Assembly (NCBI GenBank): GCA_033439685.1
Contig: JAUEDM010000002.1
Location: 1,798,001-1,862,000 of the forward strand
Reading direction: 5' to 3'
Source of the DNA: Apodospora peruviana
Lineage: Eukaryota > Ascomycota > Sordariomycetes > Sordariales > Lasiosphaeriaceae
DNA length: 64,000 nt
Below, in pieces: positions 47,119 to 58,966 of the stretch. A program made the translations under genes and the position numbers. Position 1 is the first letter of the stretch; every line of letters starts with the position of its first letter. The notes beneath the pieces are model-generated. The model did no database searches and had not been told where the DNA came from. It was given only the letters and a program-made list of their open reading frames with translations.

Positions 47119-47990
47119 ATGGCTTCGATGGCGCAGAACAGGTCATTGTCGACCCCAGCGAAGCAGACTCCTCCGCCGGTCCGCGAGAGCCCGGGCAACT
47201 GGAGACACCCTCGATTGGCAGAGATTACGCGGCGCCAGAGCAAGACAACCTTTGGCGAGAAGAACATCAAGCAGATCGCATACAATGCCGCCGCCTTTGT
47301 TTTTCTGGTACTAGTCCGAAGAACGCTACTTCCGTTCTTTTCCGGTCTGCTGTGAGTATCTCCTCTAGCAGCAGCGTGTTTAGTGATTCGGAGGACAAAA
47401 GACTAAACCTACTACATGTGAACCCTAGACGCAGCACGGGTCTAGGACAATATGGCAGCTTTATATTTCCCGTGCTTCTTCTAATCCCCTTGGTGAACAT
47501 TGGCCTCGCGCTGCTGCCCTTGGTCCGGCCCCCAGACGATCTCTCCGACATTCCTCTCACCCCTAGCCAGCGCAAGCTTCTGGGCCTTCCGCCGAGCTCC
47601 CGGCCCGCGACCCCAAACTCTGCCTACAGCACACCTCCGCGATACTCCAGGACGCCTTCGGTAGGCGGATCGCCGGCCATGAGCGCCTCGCCCCTCTCAG
47701 CGCGCGCCAGCCCGGCAACAGAATGGAGAGCAAGCAATTCGCCGTCGACGGCAAGTCCCCTGTTGCAGAAGGCCGTCGCTGCAGGAGGCCGTAGATCATC
47801 GTTCGGCACATCGAGCCCGCTGGGTGCCAGCACGGCGACCAGCATATTTGGCGACAGCCTTGGGCCTTCCACCCCGACCCCCGCGTCTGCTGGAAAGCGT
47901 TCGAGCGTGAGCCTGAACAACAAGTGGTTGTATGAGAAGGGAAGACGGGCGTCGAGTAACAGCTTTCTGAATCAGACGCTGTCATCATGA
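47119..47990 (+). CDS. POM34: Nuclear pore membrane protein POM34-like
   Basis: A fungal membrane nucleoporin that helps anchor the pore in the nuclear envelope with Ndc1 and Pom152. Two exons, 47119-47351 and 47429-47990, give 264 residues. The first hydrophobic segment is AYNAAAFVFLVLVRR (about residues 55-70) and the second IFPVLLLIPLVNIGLALLP, just after the intron, separated by GLGQYGS. After the second segment come LSDIPLTPSQRKLLGL and a long Ser/Pro-rich tail with repeated S-P steps, ending KWLYEKGRRASSNSFL. Two close membrane spans plus this LTPSQR motif fit the NPCC/Pom34 family. The intron is 77 nt with a GTGAGT donor and CCCTAG acceptor. Confidence 0.85.
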
Positions 47991-48983
47991 AAAGGATTTC
48001 GGTTTGGTCTTTGGGGTATTTCACCGTTTTATCATTGACGATACGAATGAGCCAAACATACCGAATACCATAGCCCTCATGATCGCATGCATGGAATGAG
48101 TGAGGAGTTTTGATCTTTTTGGATCAGGTATCTGATGGTCTTAATGAAGGTTTATTACATATTTGCATGGCCTGGTGGTTATCTTGTTGGCATAAAATTC
48201 ATAAACTGCAATTTTACCCTCTACCCTGTGAGTAGACGTCTATATTTTGTTTTTGTGTGTTTGTCGTGATCAAACGATATAGTATATTTTCCTGCGAGGG
48301 TTTTATATGTACCGTGCCACACCGTAAACAGTGGACTTTGATATCGTCTCGGAGATAGGTGTATGTTGGAGACTATGAATGTCGGCTGTTTGTTTATTAT
48401 GAATGGTAAAGCGAGAATACAAGAATTCTAGATTTAAGTATATATCCATCTGTTTATCTGGTCACCGCTTATCATGCCAGGAAGTACTAAGTAGACAAGC
48501 GGTCATATTCAGCCTTCGATGGAAAAAAATCAAAAACAATCGTTGCTATTGCTTCTAAGACTACTAGCTAAAGTACTTAACGGCTTGGTATCATTGAAAG
48601 AGAAGAATAATCAAAATGTTAAGAGTGTGTGAGAGAATTAGAGGTTGGAAAAGAGATGTTTGAAGAAACAAAAGAAAAGACAAAGGCAGAAAGTTTCGAC
48701 GACAGCCTGGTGGTTGGTTGTCAGTCATATATGTACGCAGAATTAGGAGTTAAGGTATCTTCCCCCTTTCTCAGTCTTGCTCTTTCGTTTTCTTTCCGAT
48801 CCATCCAAAACCAAACGGAAAGAAGAAGAAAACACTGATCAGGGCATCATCAAAACATAAAACCCCTCGTCTTCAAACAGCGCAAATCATCAGAAAAATA
48901 TAACACCGTCTCCAAACTCGAAATCACGCTTGCCCAGAACTAACTCATCATGAAAATAGCGGAAGTGACTGTACTGCGTATCC
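47991..48983. other. Convergent intergenic region POM34 / epoxide-hydrolase-like gene
   Basis: About 1 kb of A/T-rich sequence holding both 3' UTRs. A 69-codon frame at 48629-48838 has no recognisable feature. Confidence 0.5.
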
Positions 48984-51486
48984 TCATCGACCGGAGGAGT
49001 TTGGCATCTTCATCGGCGAGGGACTCGACGAATCCGCACCACTGTGATGACTGGGCCCGGGCGACGGAGAGCCCTTCTCAACGAGCGTGTCCGGGCTCTC
49101 GCCGTCGCCGAAGGAGTGGTCCCTGACCGGTTGAGGCGGGGACAGCAGATCCGACTCTCTGCCCTTGCCTTTGTCGAGGCCACCGATTGTTTCCTTGTGG
49201 TCTTTGAGGGTGCTCTGGTCGTCGTCGTCGTCGTCGTCGTCGACCACTTTAGTCTTATTGACGCCACTGCCATCAGCCGTGCCGTTCTCGGGGGGCGTCG
49301 TGACGAATGCCACTGTCCTGCCGCTGCTGACTGGTTGAGATGGCGCCTTTGGCCGCGCTGGAGGATCAAGAGGGTCGGCACCGGGAGAGGTACAGGTAGT
49401 AGCAGATTTTGTTGTCGCCGGTTGGTTTTGTGTCGCTGGGGAGTTTTGTGGTGGTGGTGGTGCAGCGGTGGTAGTAGGTACGACGGTTACTCCCTCCAGC
49501 GGTACAACTTCTCCTCCTCCTGCTCCTCCGCCACCACTTCCCGTCGCTGGTGTGGTGGTCGATGTCGGCGCCGTCTTTTTCAGCGGTGAGTCCGCCGCGG
49601 ACAGAACCGCCTTCACCAAACCCCTGACGCCGTCGATAATGACACCTGGTCGCTCAAACGCCAACAACCCGCCCGCCCGCCCGCCGACACGCTGCGTGTG
49701 CACGACATTGTAGTGCGCGTTTCCCCACGCAGGACAAACATATCTGTCCTTGCGAGTCAGTGCCACAGCTGCTGCGGCTGTTGTTGTACCAATATCATCC
49801 GCCGCCACACCATCACCACCACCGCCGCTAAGCGGCACCCCGTGGTGCGAATGCGTACCAATAATCGATGTGAGCATCACATCCCCAGGCATAGTATCAG
49901 CAGGACCAGCAGCAGCAGCAGCTTCAACATCATCCTCCGTAGCTTCTCCTTTACCACCCATAAACACCGTAATCGCAACACTCGGCTTCATTACCTCACC
50001 ACCACCAGTACTGCCGTCTTTCTTTGCCTTGGCAGGAGCAGCGTGTTTCGGTTTCTCCTCCACCACCTCAGCGTGCGTCGCGCAGTGCGCCCAGAACCGC
50101 ATCGCGTACTCCGGGCCCGGTAACCACGCCAGGTTCGTCAGCGTGATGATCTGCTCCTGCGAAAAGGTCGCCTCCTCCGTCGGGCCCAGCGTGCGCAAGC
50201 TCTTGAGCACGAACGCTAGGATGCCCGCGGGCGAATCGCACAGCGCGTAGGCGAGGGTGTTTGGTTCGCGCAGGTCGAGCTGCTCGTTCCCTGCCGCTAT
50301 CAATTTTCGCGACGACGAATCGGTGGATGAAGGCTTCGGCTCCCACAGCGGTCGGCGCACGCGGTCGAGCGCCTCGAAATCGTCATCGCTATAACCCAGG
50401 ATGCCGGCGCGGAAAAAGTTGGCCACGTTCCACTTGGCCCATTCCCACGGTGCTTCGTTGATCTTGGGCGCTTCGAGGAGCGGCGAGATGAAATGCGACC
50501 CGACGCAGGAGGTCGGGTAGTACGTCGCCAGCCGGTTGATCAGCTTCCAGTCTATCTGCGCGGGCGAGACGTGCCCCGGCCCCGTGCCGGAGGCGAGGTA
50601 GTGCGGGTACGACAGGCGCGCCATGAGCGAGTTGAGAACCTCGGCGGCCGCCGGGACGGGCGCCAGGTTGTTGGGCAGGGCATCGCTGAACCCCAGGCCC
50701 GGTAACGACGGGATGACGACGTGGAAGGGCTGGTCGGCGGCCGGGTCCTCGGGGTCCGTGAACGGTCTCACGAGGTGGCCGAGCGAGAGGTTGGTGAAAG
50801 GGAAAGGGGGGATCACGAGCAGGGGGACCGCGTGAAGGTGAGCCGAGCGGATGTGGATGAAGTGTATCCTGATGGGCGCCTCGAGGGGAGGCAGGGTGAT
50901 GGCGGTGCGGAACTGTGGCAGCGCGCTGTTGAGCGCACTTTCTTGGTCCCTCCAGTTGAACTTGTCCAGCCTGTTTCGGAAGCCGCGCACACCTGTGTCA
51001 GTCTTTGCCAAGCATCAAAAAGTCAGGTAGGGGAGGTCACGAACCAAAAGTCAATGAGCGGCTCGACGAGCGGCTTTGGCTCCCACCAGTCCTCCGACTT
51101 GGGCTCAGAGCCTTCGTGAGGAAGACGAGTAAGCTCAAGCTTCTTCTTGATCTGATCGAGGTATTTATTCGGGACCTGGATAATGTCGATGGGGTCGTGG
51201 TCAATGGTGCCGTTCAACAACATGGCTTGCCGTCCACTTACACGGACCAAAATGGGGCATGATCTGCACATCACCACCATATAATGCAGTGGATTTGGGG
51301 TAAAGTAAACCGCGAACTCACATGTATTTTGTATGGCCTGACCTCGACACCTTTGGTCACTGCCGCCGTTAAAGCATCACCACCACCGCCGGATGCGCCA
51401 ACCACCGGCGCCGTAGTCCCCGCGTCTTTTGTTGTTGTTGTTGTTGTTGCCCCTGCTGCTGCACCGGCAGCTGGCGCATCTGCCAT
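48984..51486 (-). CDS. Epoxide-hydrolase-like alpha/beta-hydrolase without the usual nucleophile
   Basis: Three exons, 51322-51486, 51045-51175 and 48984-50970, give 760 residues. After a 45-residue Ala/Thr/Gly-rich leader, PYKIHVPNKYLDQIKKKLEL and TRLPHE form an epoxide-hydrolase N-terminal (EHN) domain. WLDKFNWRDQESALN, LPQFRTAI and HFIHIRS follow, then PFHVVIPSLPGLGFSDALP, the classic pre-nucleophile block. Where soluble and microsomal epoxide hydrolases have GGDWG, this protein reads GTGPG (about residues 226-230), so the Asp nucleophile is absent. A lid-like region and HYNVVHTQRVGGRAGGLLAFERP, which looks like the catalytic-His region, are present. The final 200 residues are low-complexity with a run of eight or more Asp. 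The second exon's acceptor was chosen because it alone restores FWLDKFNWR. Enzymatic activity is doubtful. Confidence 0.82.
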
Positions 51487-53908
51487 TATTTCCTCCGAAT
51501 TACTTTTGTTCTGCCAGCCTTGTCTGTTGTTTTGTTTTCACACCGCACTTATCTCATTGCCGGGCATGTATCGTATCGTATCGTACCATGTATAGGGTAA
51601 GGGGTATATAGGTATTCCAAAACCCGAAAACGAAACAAAACAGGAAGAAAGTGATTGTAAGAAAAAAGAGTCAGAATGTACGGTATATGTAAAGAAGAAG
51701 AAGAGCGAAGAACGAGAGCAAGTGCAATGATGGAAATGAGGTTTTGGTAAAACAAAACGAGAGTGATATTGCGCAGGAGGAAACTGAGGTGGTCTAACTG
51801 ACCAGGGGGGAGGGGGACTAGCAGAAAAGGCAGGTTAAGGGGACCACACTCGATTTAGATTAGGTATTAACATCCAATGCCATATGGGGACGACACGGAA
51901 ACCCAAACTGAGGGTCTGAATCCCGCAGAATTGGTAGTCGGTTAGCGGTTGTTTTCGTTCGCATCAAGTCCCTAATAACAGCCACGGGGTCCCACGACTA
52001 CTTTTTTGTTCAATCTCTCTGAACCAAAGATGGGGAGGGGAGGGACCTTCCCAAACAACCGGCTGCTCCGTCATCACAAATAACACCGATCCGGTATAGG
52101 TTAGGTAGGGCTATAAGGTGTGTGAACCATATTGCGTATGTACAATGCCGCGCTCGATGCCCCCAGCAGTACCCTACCTATAACCCATACAGTTCAGGTA
52201 TGTAAGGTATGTATGTACGTGGTACGTATCAATACCAGAGATTTTTATATTGCAGGAGGTCACCTTCTTCCAAGCATTGTGGGGAACAAGCGAAAGACAA
52301 TGGATCACGCGGCGCTGGCTTGCCCGAATATCCATCGTCCGATCCTTCCTCATAAAAAATCTCCCCAAGAAAACACGCTTCCGTTTTCTCCCCGCCCCAA
52401 AGACGCGTCCCATGTCCGTGTGTGTGCCTGCCAATCACAGCAGACCGGCGCCGCCAACCCAGCAGCACCAGCAGCCCATGAACCGGGAAGTTCAACCTGA
52501 ACAATTGAAGGGTCGTGTCGTTCGTTCAGTTTGCCGCCTTGCCGTGCTTCCGTGCGTGATCTGACAAGGGGCAGACAGGGTCCATTTGCGGCGCACTGCT
52601 TCTGAAGAAACAGAAAAGGAGCATTTGTTCCAGCCTTCCAGCGCACAGGCACACAAAAGCGGCAAGCCTCATCTGAGTCTCTTCCAAGAAATTCCAACTT
52701 TTGGGGTCAAAAGCCGTTGCAAGTGTGGCTCGTGTCCAGCAAACAAAGGCACTTCTGTCTTACCATTGGTTGGAGGCTGACGCCACACTAGTCGATCCAA
52801 GAGATCCAGACTCTTGAACCCCGGACATCAACGTGAAACAGTGGCGGTGCTGACGACGAAAGTGGCCAGTGGGTCCCTGCAAGTTTCGGAAATGATCAAC
52901 CAAGGGTCTCTCGTCTCTCTCCCGTGCCGGGCTCCCCCGCTTGCTTCTTCCATGCAAGAACCGCCATGCCACCGCGCTTCATGTTTTGTTCCTCATCAGA
53001 TCAGGCAGGATAAAGAAAAAAAGGCCCGGCTGGGCTAGAGACTGATGATGACCACACATGACTGACATCGTTGATCGAGGCCAAGGATAAGAGCTGACAG
53101 AGATAGACAGAGAGGGAGGCGACTTGCGGGGAAAGCGATCATTTTCTCTAAAAATAAATCCATTCATACAGTCGATAAGGTACGTACCTACTGTAGGAAG
53201 TCTGTAGATCCAATGCAAAACACCCTGCCTGACTGGCTGGCCAAAGCACTCCTTCAAGCTTGAATCATACAAGACGTCAAGTGTCTTGAACCAAGCAGTC
53301 TACGAATCCGGTTGCCACTTGTGCTCGCTAATAATAATCTGATAATCACTCCATACTACCTTATTTGGGCATTGCATTCGCCCCCATTATCAGCCCCATT
53401 TCCTCCCCTTCCGCTATCCGTTGTGGCACATGCACCAAAACTCCAAATTCCAATCCCCCCTTTCCTCCACGTCTGCTACTGCTTCAGCTGTACACTGTGT
53501 CCAACTTTCTTGAAAACCGCCACGCATGCGCAAGCTCCAACAAACTGACAACTCAGCAACTCTCGGGCTGCCTCCGGACTCGGCCTAGTAGAGACCTAGT
53601 CGTGGTCACTGGTAGGATTAGGACAGTAAGGTACCTAAGGTGACGGTGTAGTGTAGAAGTTCTGCCAACTCATCGTGTGTCTCCTTCTACTTCGGGGGAT
53701 AGGTCCTGTTCCAAATTCCTGTTTTTCTTTTTTCTTTTTTTTTTTGCTCATCAGCCACAGTAAATAATGGCATGGCATGCATACTGGACACCACCAATCA
53801 TCAATGGTATCGGCCAAAACTCGAGCCATTGTTCCAGGGCAGCTGTCAGGTTCCTTGCCCAACCAGACCTACAACTCCATCGAGCTTTTGACACTGGCGG
53901 CTCCTCCC
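51487..53908. other. Intergenic region between the epoxide-hydrolase-like gene and HID1
   Basis: It holds the promoter of the first gene and the 3' end of HID1, both on the minus strand. Frames such as 52132-52500 and 52250-52564 lack domains. A pyrimidine run (mostly T) lies at about 53728-53747, and GGTACCTAAGG at about 53630-53640. Confidence 0.5.
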
Positions 53909-56824
53909 TTAGACGCCGCGATGGGGTGTCTGTTGTCCTCCAGCCCCTGTTGGCCCTGGGGACGGCGACGTCTGGGCTAGACTTCCAGTTGCAGTCCCAG
54001 CTGCAGCGCCGCGCAAGTTAATTGCCCCAATCCGCGAAACAATGTTGCTACCCACAGCGTCCACCGCTCCCCGAGGTGAGGTGAGTGAAGGACCCTGCGG
54101 CGCCGTCTCCTGGACCCGGAAGAGCTTGATCGCCGTCGAGTTCCAGATGCCCACGGTCCCTTTGGCATGCTGCAGCTCGCTGGTGAAGATGAACCCCCAC
54201 AGCAAAGACTCGTACCAGCCCAGCGCTAGCTGGGACCACTCAAAGGACTGGATGCGGATCGGCGACGGTTCAACACCGACAAGCTGCACTTCCCTGATCT
54301 TCTGTAACGTGACGGACATAGTGGCCTCCGAACCAATGGTGTGCCGCGGAATCAGGGCCGTCAGCTGCTGGATCAGCGTCAAGATGGTATGAAGTGGCAA
54401 CTCAGGGAGCCAGCTCTCGATCCACTGCGCCGTCGGCTCAAAGATACCGCTCTGGGACTGACTGGCGACCGAGTTGCCGCCCAAGCTGGCTGTGCTGTTT
54501 TGACGCGAGAAACTGCGTGCGCCCGCGGGCATCTTTCCCCGCGCCTTCTCCGACATGCCGCGTAGCTGCCTCGGCACGTCATCCTCCACTTGCGATGCTA
54601 CCGAGGAAGAACGCGAGGGGTTCTCGCTGGGACTTGACGCAGCTGGCGTTGGCCGTTCTTCGTCGTCACTATCGTCGTCGTCGTCACCGACTGCAAACGT
54701 CCCATCGTCTTCCTCCGCAACGTCGTTGAGAGTCGACACACGTGATAGCGACGTTGTAGGACTCCTGAGGCTGTCCACGGAGCTCCTTGTTGAATTTGGC
54801 TCCAGCGGGTCGTGTGACGCCGCTGATTCTTTCCTTCGCCGATTTCGCCTCTCTATCTCTTCCTGGCCACTCTCCAAGGTGAATGACCGTAATGCTTCAA
54901 AGCGTTTTCTATTCTTCAGTATCGCGTATACAAACTCAACGTTGTCTGCAAAACGATTAGCATATGCCACCATCACATTAAAACGCTATCTTGAACACAC
55001 TCTTGTACTGATGCTCTACTGTAGAGTTCATTGATTCTAGTAATGCGCGTAGAAGGTCATGATTGGTCTCATTGGCCACGAGGAACGAAGGGGAAGACAT
55101 CGAGTTGAACAGTTGGATAATCTTGGAACATGTTGGCGTGCTCAAGCCTTGGATAGACGGAGAAATGTTGTTAATGACTGCCAACAGAGCAGGATAGATC
55201 GCGCTCAGTTTCCCTTGGCTTTTAGTGATCAGATGATAAATGGACTGCAAATAGATTAGTGTCACCCTTGGCCTCGATAACAATTGACGAGACTTACCTG
55301 TATGACAAAGTCAGCGTAAGTCCCTTTGAAGCCCACGATCCGAATGGCTGGAGGTAAGGTGTCTTGAGCCTCGAATGTCTTGTTCAGGTTCAAGCCAAAG
55401 TTCTTCTCCACACTTAGAGTCTGCAAGAGAAAGGCACACATTCTCACGACTCCATGTTTCGATGCGTCACCCTTGTATTCAAGGGCATAAAACAGAATGA
55501 GAATCACGAAGTCGTGCGCTCGGTCGGTATCTATCATAAAAGACCTGAATCGCTTGTTGCACTGGGTAACTTCCCAGAAAAGCATGATGATCTCGGGCGC
55601 GAATCTGACGGATGACTGCGCGCCTGGGATGTATGACGAGTTCGCCAGAAGCGGCTGGTTCAAAATCCGGGTCATTCCATCTACGATGAACTGAAAGTCC
55701 TGGGGCCGGTGGAGGCGACCGAGGAAGTGGCGGTAGAAGTTCTTGGGCGTCGGGATCCCCGGCTGCTCTGGTATTGGATACAGCACAGTAACTAGTAGAA
55801 ACTGCAGCGTGTAAGTGACAAGGACCTGCTTCGGATCCTTGAACACCAAGGTGTTATATGGAACGCGCCAACTGGCTGGGTTGTACTTGAGAGTCTGATA
55901 GTTGACCATTAGCGTCAGACCGCCCAACAAGATAACGAGCACGAGAACATACAGTATTCAATAACGAGCAGAGCACCGAAAGCACCACCTGCTTGTCTGG
56001 ACAAGTGCAGAGGTAGGTGAGAGCCCGTGTCCCTTTATGCGGCAATGCGCTGGGAGACATGTACATGCTCTGGCTCGCCAGTGTCAACAAGAGCCGCAAG
56101 ATCTCGCAACGATTGCTCTCCTGCTCCTTTGTAGTTGGGATGGACGCATTGCAACCCACGCCGCTCTGCCAGATGGCATAGCTGACTTTTGGCTTGCCGT
56201 GTGGCTGTTTTGGCACGGTGAAATCGGAGAAGAACAACAGGTCAACCAGGGTATCAAGCAGTTCTTCTGCTAGTGGCCTCGCATCCTCAAATTCATCGCC
56301 TGTTCTTATTTGGACTTCCTGTCCTTCGTCGAAGAGAACCTCATTCGCAATCGAAGTCGTCCTGGTCCGCTTGCGCCGTTGGCCCCAAAAGAATCTCTCC
56401 TCCCACGGCTGCAACGATTCTTTCTCGTAGATGTAGGGGAGGACCCGGGTCAGTACCCGAACGCAGTTCAGAGCATCCCGCTCTGGAGCAAATTCGAGAT
56501 CGGGGAAGGACGGATGATGGCGGAGTACAAAGAGGCGCGATGTGACGGCCAATATGAGCGTTTCTAGGTTTTCTAGGGCATTGTCGCGAGTCCTCCGCAC
56601 GTCGGCCGGAGAGAAGAGATTGAAGATGTCCTCGGAGGACTCGGGGAGCTCCCAGAACTAGAGCGCGAGGCTGGTTAGAGTGATATCTAGGATGGGTTAA
56701 CAACGGAAGCAATGGACCGTGAACTGACAGAGGTCCAGTACGCATCGTCGGCCGGAATGCGTCGTTCCTCCGAGAGCCTAAAGATGCCCTTTTTGAAGAC
56801 AAGCTTCGAGTCGCTAGCACCCAT
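53909..56824 (-). CDS. HID1: HID1 domain protein
   Basis: Belongs to the HID1 family (animal HID1, fission yeast Ftp105), peripheral Golgi-associated proteins involved in membrane traffic and, in fission yeast, ubiquitin-protease localisation. Five exons: 56729-56824, 55953-56657, 55298-55894, 55001-55244 and 53909-54945, giving 892 residues. The N-terminus MGASDSKLVFKKGIFRLSEE has Gly2 and Ser6 in a good N-myristoylation context, as expected. FWELPESSEDIFNLFSPADVRR and SWRVPYN, LPYIYEKESLQPWEERFFW, VPKQPHGKPKVSYAIW and ALTYLCTCPD are family-type blocks. A disordered insert rich in Ser, Asp and Glu lies at about residues 560-690. The C-terminal helices contain WIESWLPELPLHTIL and FEWSQLALGWYESLLWGFIF. 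All four introns have GT..AG ends and each join restores conserved sequence. Confidence 0.93.
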
Positions 56825-57356
56825 CTTGGAGACTTAAAAGCATGTTTCCATTAGCGGAGAGTTGGGTTGGTTGCTGTCTGTTGTCTCGACTGCCGATGTC
56901 GAAGCAAGGTCGCAGCCGGGAGTCCCTGCCCGTTAGCACTTGGCAACGGGCGTTTACCTGACATCACAGGCATCAGAGCTGGCAAGCCTCCCTTGCACCT
57001 CCCCACGTGCTCCCTTCCCCGCATATAACCCTAACCCTTATCGAAATGCCCTCGCAGCACAGCACGGCGTTGTTCACTGACTAGGTAGCCCCACATCGAT
57101 CTGGCCTCATCGGCTTCATCCGTCTGAAATCCAAAAGAAAGACAGAAACGCAAGCTGGCCAGAGCCCGCAGCCGACAGCGTACACGAGATTCTACAACGA
57201 CGTTTTTGTTTTACACCAACTGGCCAACTGATGTGAAGTTTCAGGCAAAAACAGACAACCGCTTTTATCTCCAGGGATCCCCATCCCCGGCCTTCGCTGT
57301 CGATCGATTCGCATACACAAGATATCCCTGAAAGTCGAAGAGGAACGTCGCCCACC
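56825..57356. promoter_or_regulatory. Divergent promoter region HID1 / SPC3
   Basis: A compact 532-base shared promoter with CACGTG at 57004-57009 and a telobox-like TAACCCTAACCCT at 57026-57038. No gene is seen. Confidence 0.55.
57026..57038 (+). promoter_or_regulatory. Telobox-like motif TAACCCTAACCCT
   Basis: Two head-to-tail CCCTAA-type units in the middle of the HID1/SPC3 shared promoter, 318 bases before the SPC3 start and close to a CACGTG E-box. Function is inferred from the motif only. Confidence 0.45.
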
Positions 57357-58196
57357 ATGTACTCTTCATTGGTGAGACTACAAAACACATTCGGCTTCTT
57401 CACGACGGTTATATTTGTCGTTGCTGCATTTATTGCAGTCTCGGACGTCGTCACGCCGCGCGAACCGGTTGTCGCGACTCTGAAGACAAATCAAGTACAG
57501 GTGTAAGCTAACAGCCAAACGGTGACCGGTCGAAGTAACCCTCTAACTGACATCGTGTGTGCGTAATTCAGTGTTCGCGGTCGGCCACATTACTACAGCA
57601 GTAAAAAGGAGGAATACGCTGTCATCAAGTTCTCGTTAGACGCAGACCTCTCGTCTCTCTTCACATGGAACACCAAGCAGGTGTTCGTATACGTAACGGC
57701 CGAGTGGCCCTCGTCGTCGGCCGCCAAGATCGCCGGTAACGTCACCGAGAACCAAGCTGTCATCTGGGACACTATAATCACGGCTCCCAGCTCTGATCAT
57801 CTGGCGAATCTCGGTCCCGCAGCAAGAAAGAAGCTGCTCAAGAGCGCCGCGGGCAAGGCCATAGATCCAAGCCGGTTAGTTCTAGTCCTCGGCCTCCGTT
57901 TCTCACAACAGGCTCTCACTTACTCGTTCAATTGGTATAGTGGCAAACTTTCCATCAAGAATCAGAAACCGAAATACCAAATTACACACCCGTCCGGCAA
58001 GATCGCCGAGACCGACGACGTCGTCCTCAAGCTGCACTACAACGTGCAACCTTGGGTTGGCATGCTGACATGGAACCAGGATATCGACATGTTCAGGTGG
58101 AAGAAGCTAAAGAATGGGATGAGCAAGAAGTTTGCCTTGCCTGCTATTAAGAAAAAGGTCGAAGCGAAGAAAACCACGGCCGGCACCGGCAAGTAG
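57357..58196 (+). CDS. SPC3: Signal peptidase complex subunit 3
   Basis: A single-pass ER membrane subunit (SPC22/23 type) needed for signal peptide cleavage. Three exons, 57357-57502, 57572-57874 and 57941-58196, give 234 residues. The N-terminus MYSSLVRLQNTFGFFTTV with the following hydrophobic stretch to residue 30 is the membrane anchor. The lumenal domain has YAVIKFSLDADLSSLFTWNTKQ, VTAEW and AVIWDTII in pieces, which are family hallmarks, and later YQITHPSGKI and WNQDIDMFRWKKL. The mid-domain segment of about 25 residues (DHLANLGPAARKKLLKSAAG) and the Lys-rich C-terminus are longer than in yeast. The first intron uses a GTAAGC donor, two bases inside a GTGTAAGC, so VQV is followed by VRGRPHY. 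Confidence 0.94.
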
Positions 58197-58966
58197 ACGA
58201 GGCCATTTTATCCATAGAGTATACTTACAGTGATATTCGATTCATCCAGCAGATGGCTGCTACTTCCCTTCCCTCGTAACCTGATGCGGGTCAAATAAAA
58301 ACCCCCCTGTCAGGTATTGTAGACTGTGTGCAGCTACTTCTCTACAGATGTTTTGAGTATTTCTTTGCAGATACTGGCCTGGGATGTTTTACTTACCCAT
58401 CATACAGGGTAACGTTCTCCCTTAACATGACTCGGCTGGTAAATGGTACTACCAATGTAAATGATACTACAAAGGGTTCCCCAAGTTGGAGACATCTTTG
58501 GAAACTGATAGAACAAACGTCACACTAACTACTACCAGGTAGACGATGTCACCGTTCGGGGACAAGATTGTGATAAATAAATTGAGGTCATGGTAATCAT
58601 TGCCGTCATGCCTGAACCGCGGATTGATACTTAAGCCGAGTCCAGACCACTTTGTGGAACCTTGATAGCCGTGGATTGTGGATGCAGTTACGACGGATAC
58701 GTTGTGGAGTGACTGGAGCTGCGGCCCAACCCAGCCAGCCGCGCTGCCTGGCTGCCTGGGTCGTGTCACGTGTAAAACTACTGCGTGGTGTCAGGTTGGC
58801 ACGGACCCCTCCAAAGCTCCTCAAGAAACGGGTCCTTCCCTTTTTGTCTTTGATCTTTCAAAGTCCCACCTTGCATTGCTCACCCGCACCCTTTACCTCC
58901 TGTATTCTTGACGAAACTCGCCAGCCAAAACCGATCGATAAAAGGAACGCAAAGAGATCCTTTAAC
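58197..58966. other. Intergenic region SPC3 / BBP
   Basis: It holds the SPC3 3' end and the promoter and leader of the splicing factor gene. The last 100 bases are C/T-rich. A frame entering from 58652 is continuous with the BBP first exon but is taken as leader. Confidence 0.5.
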
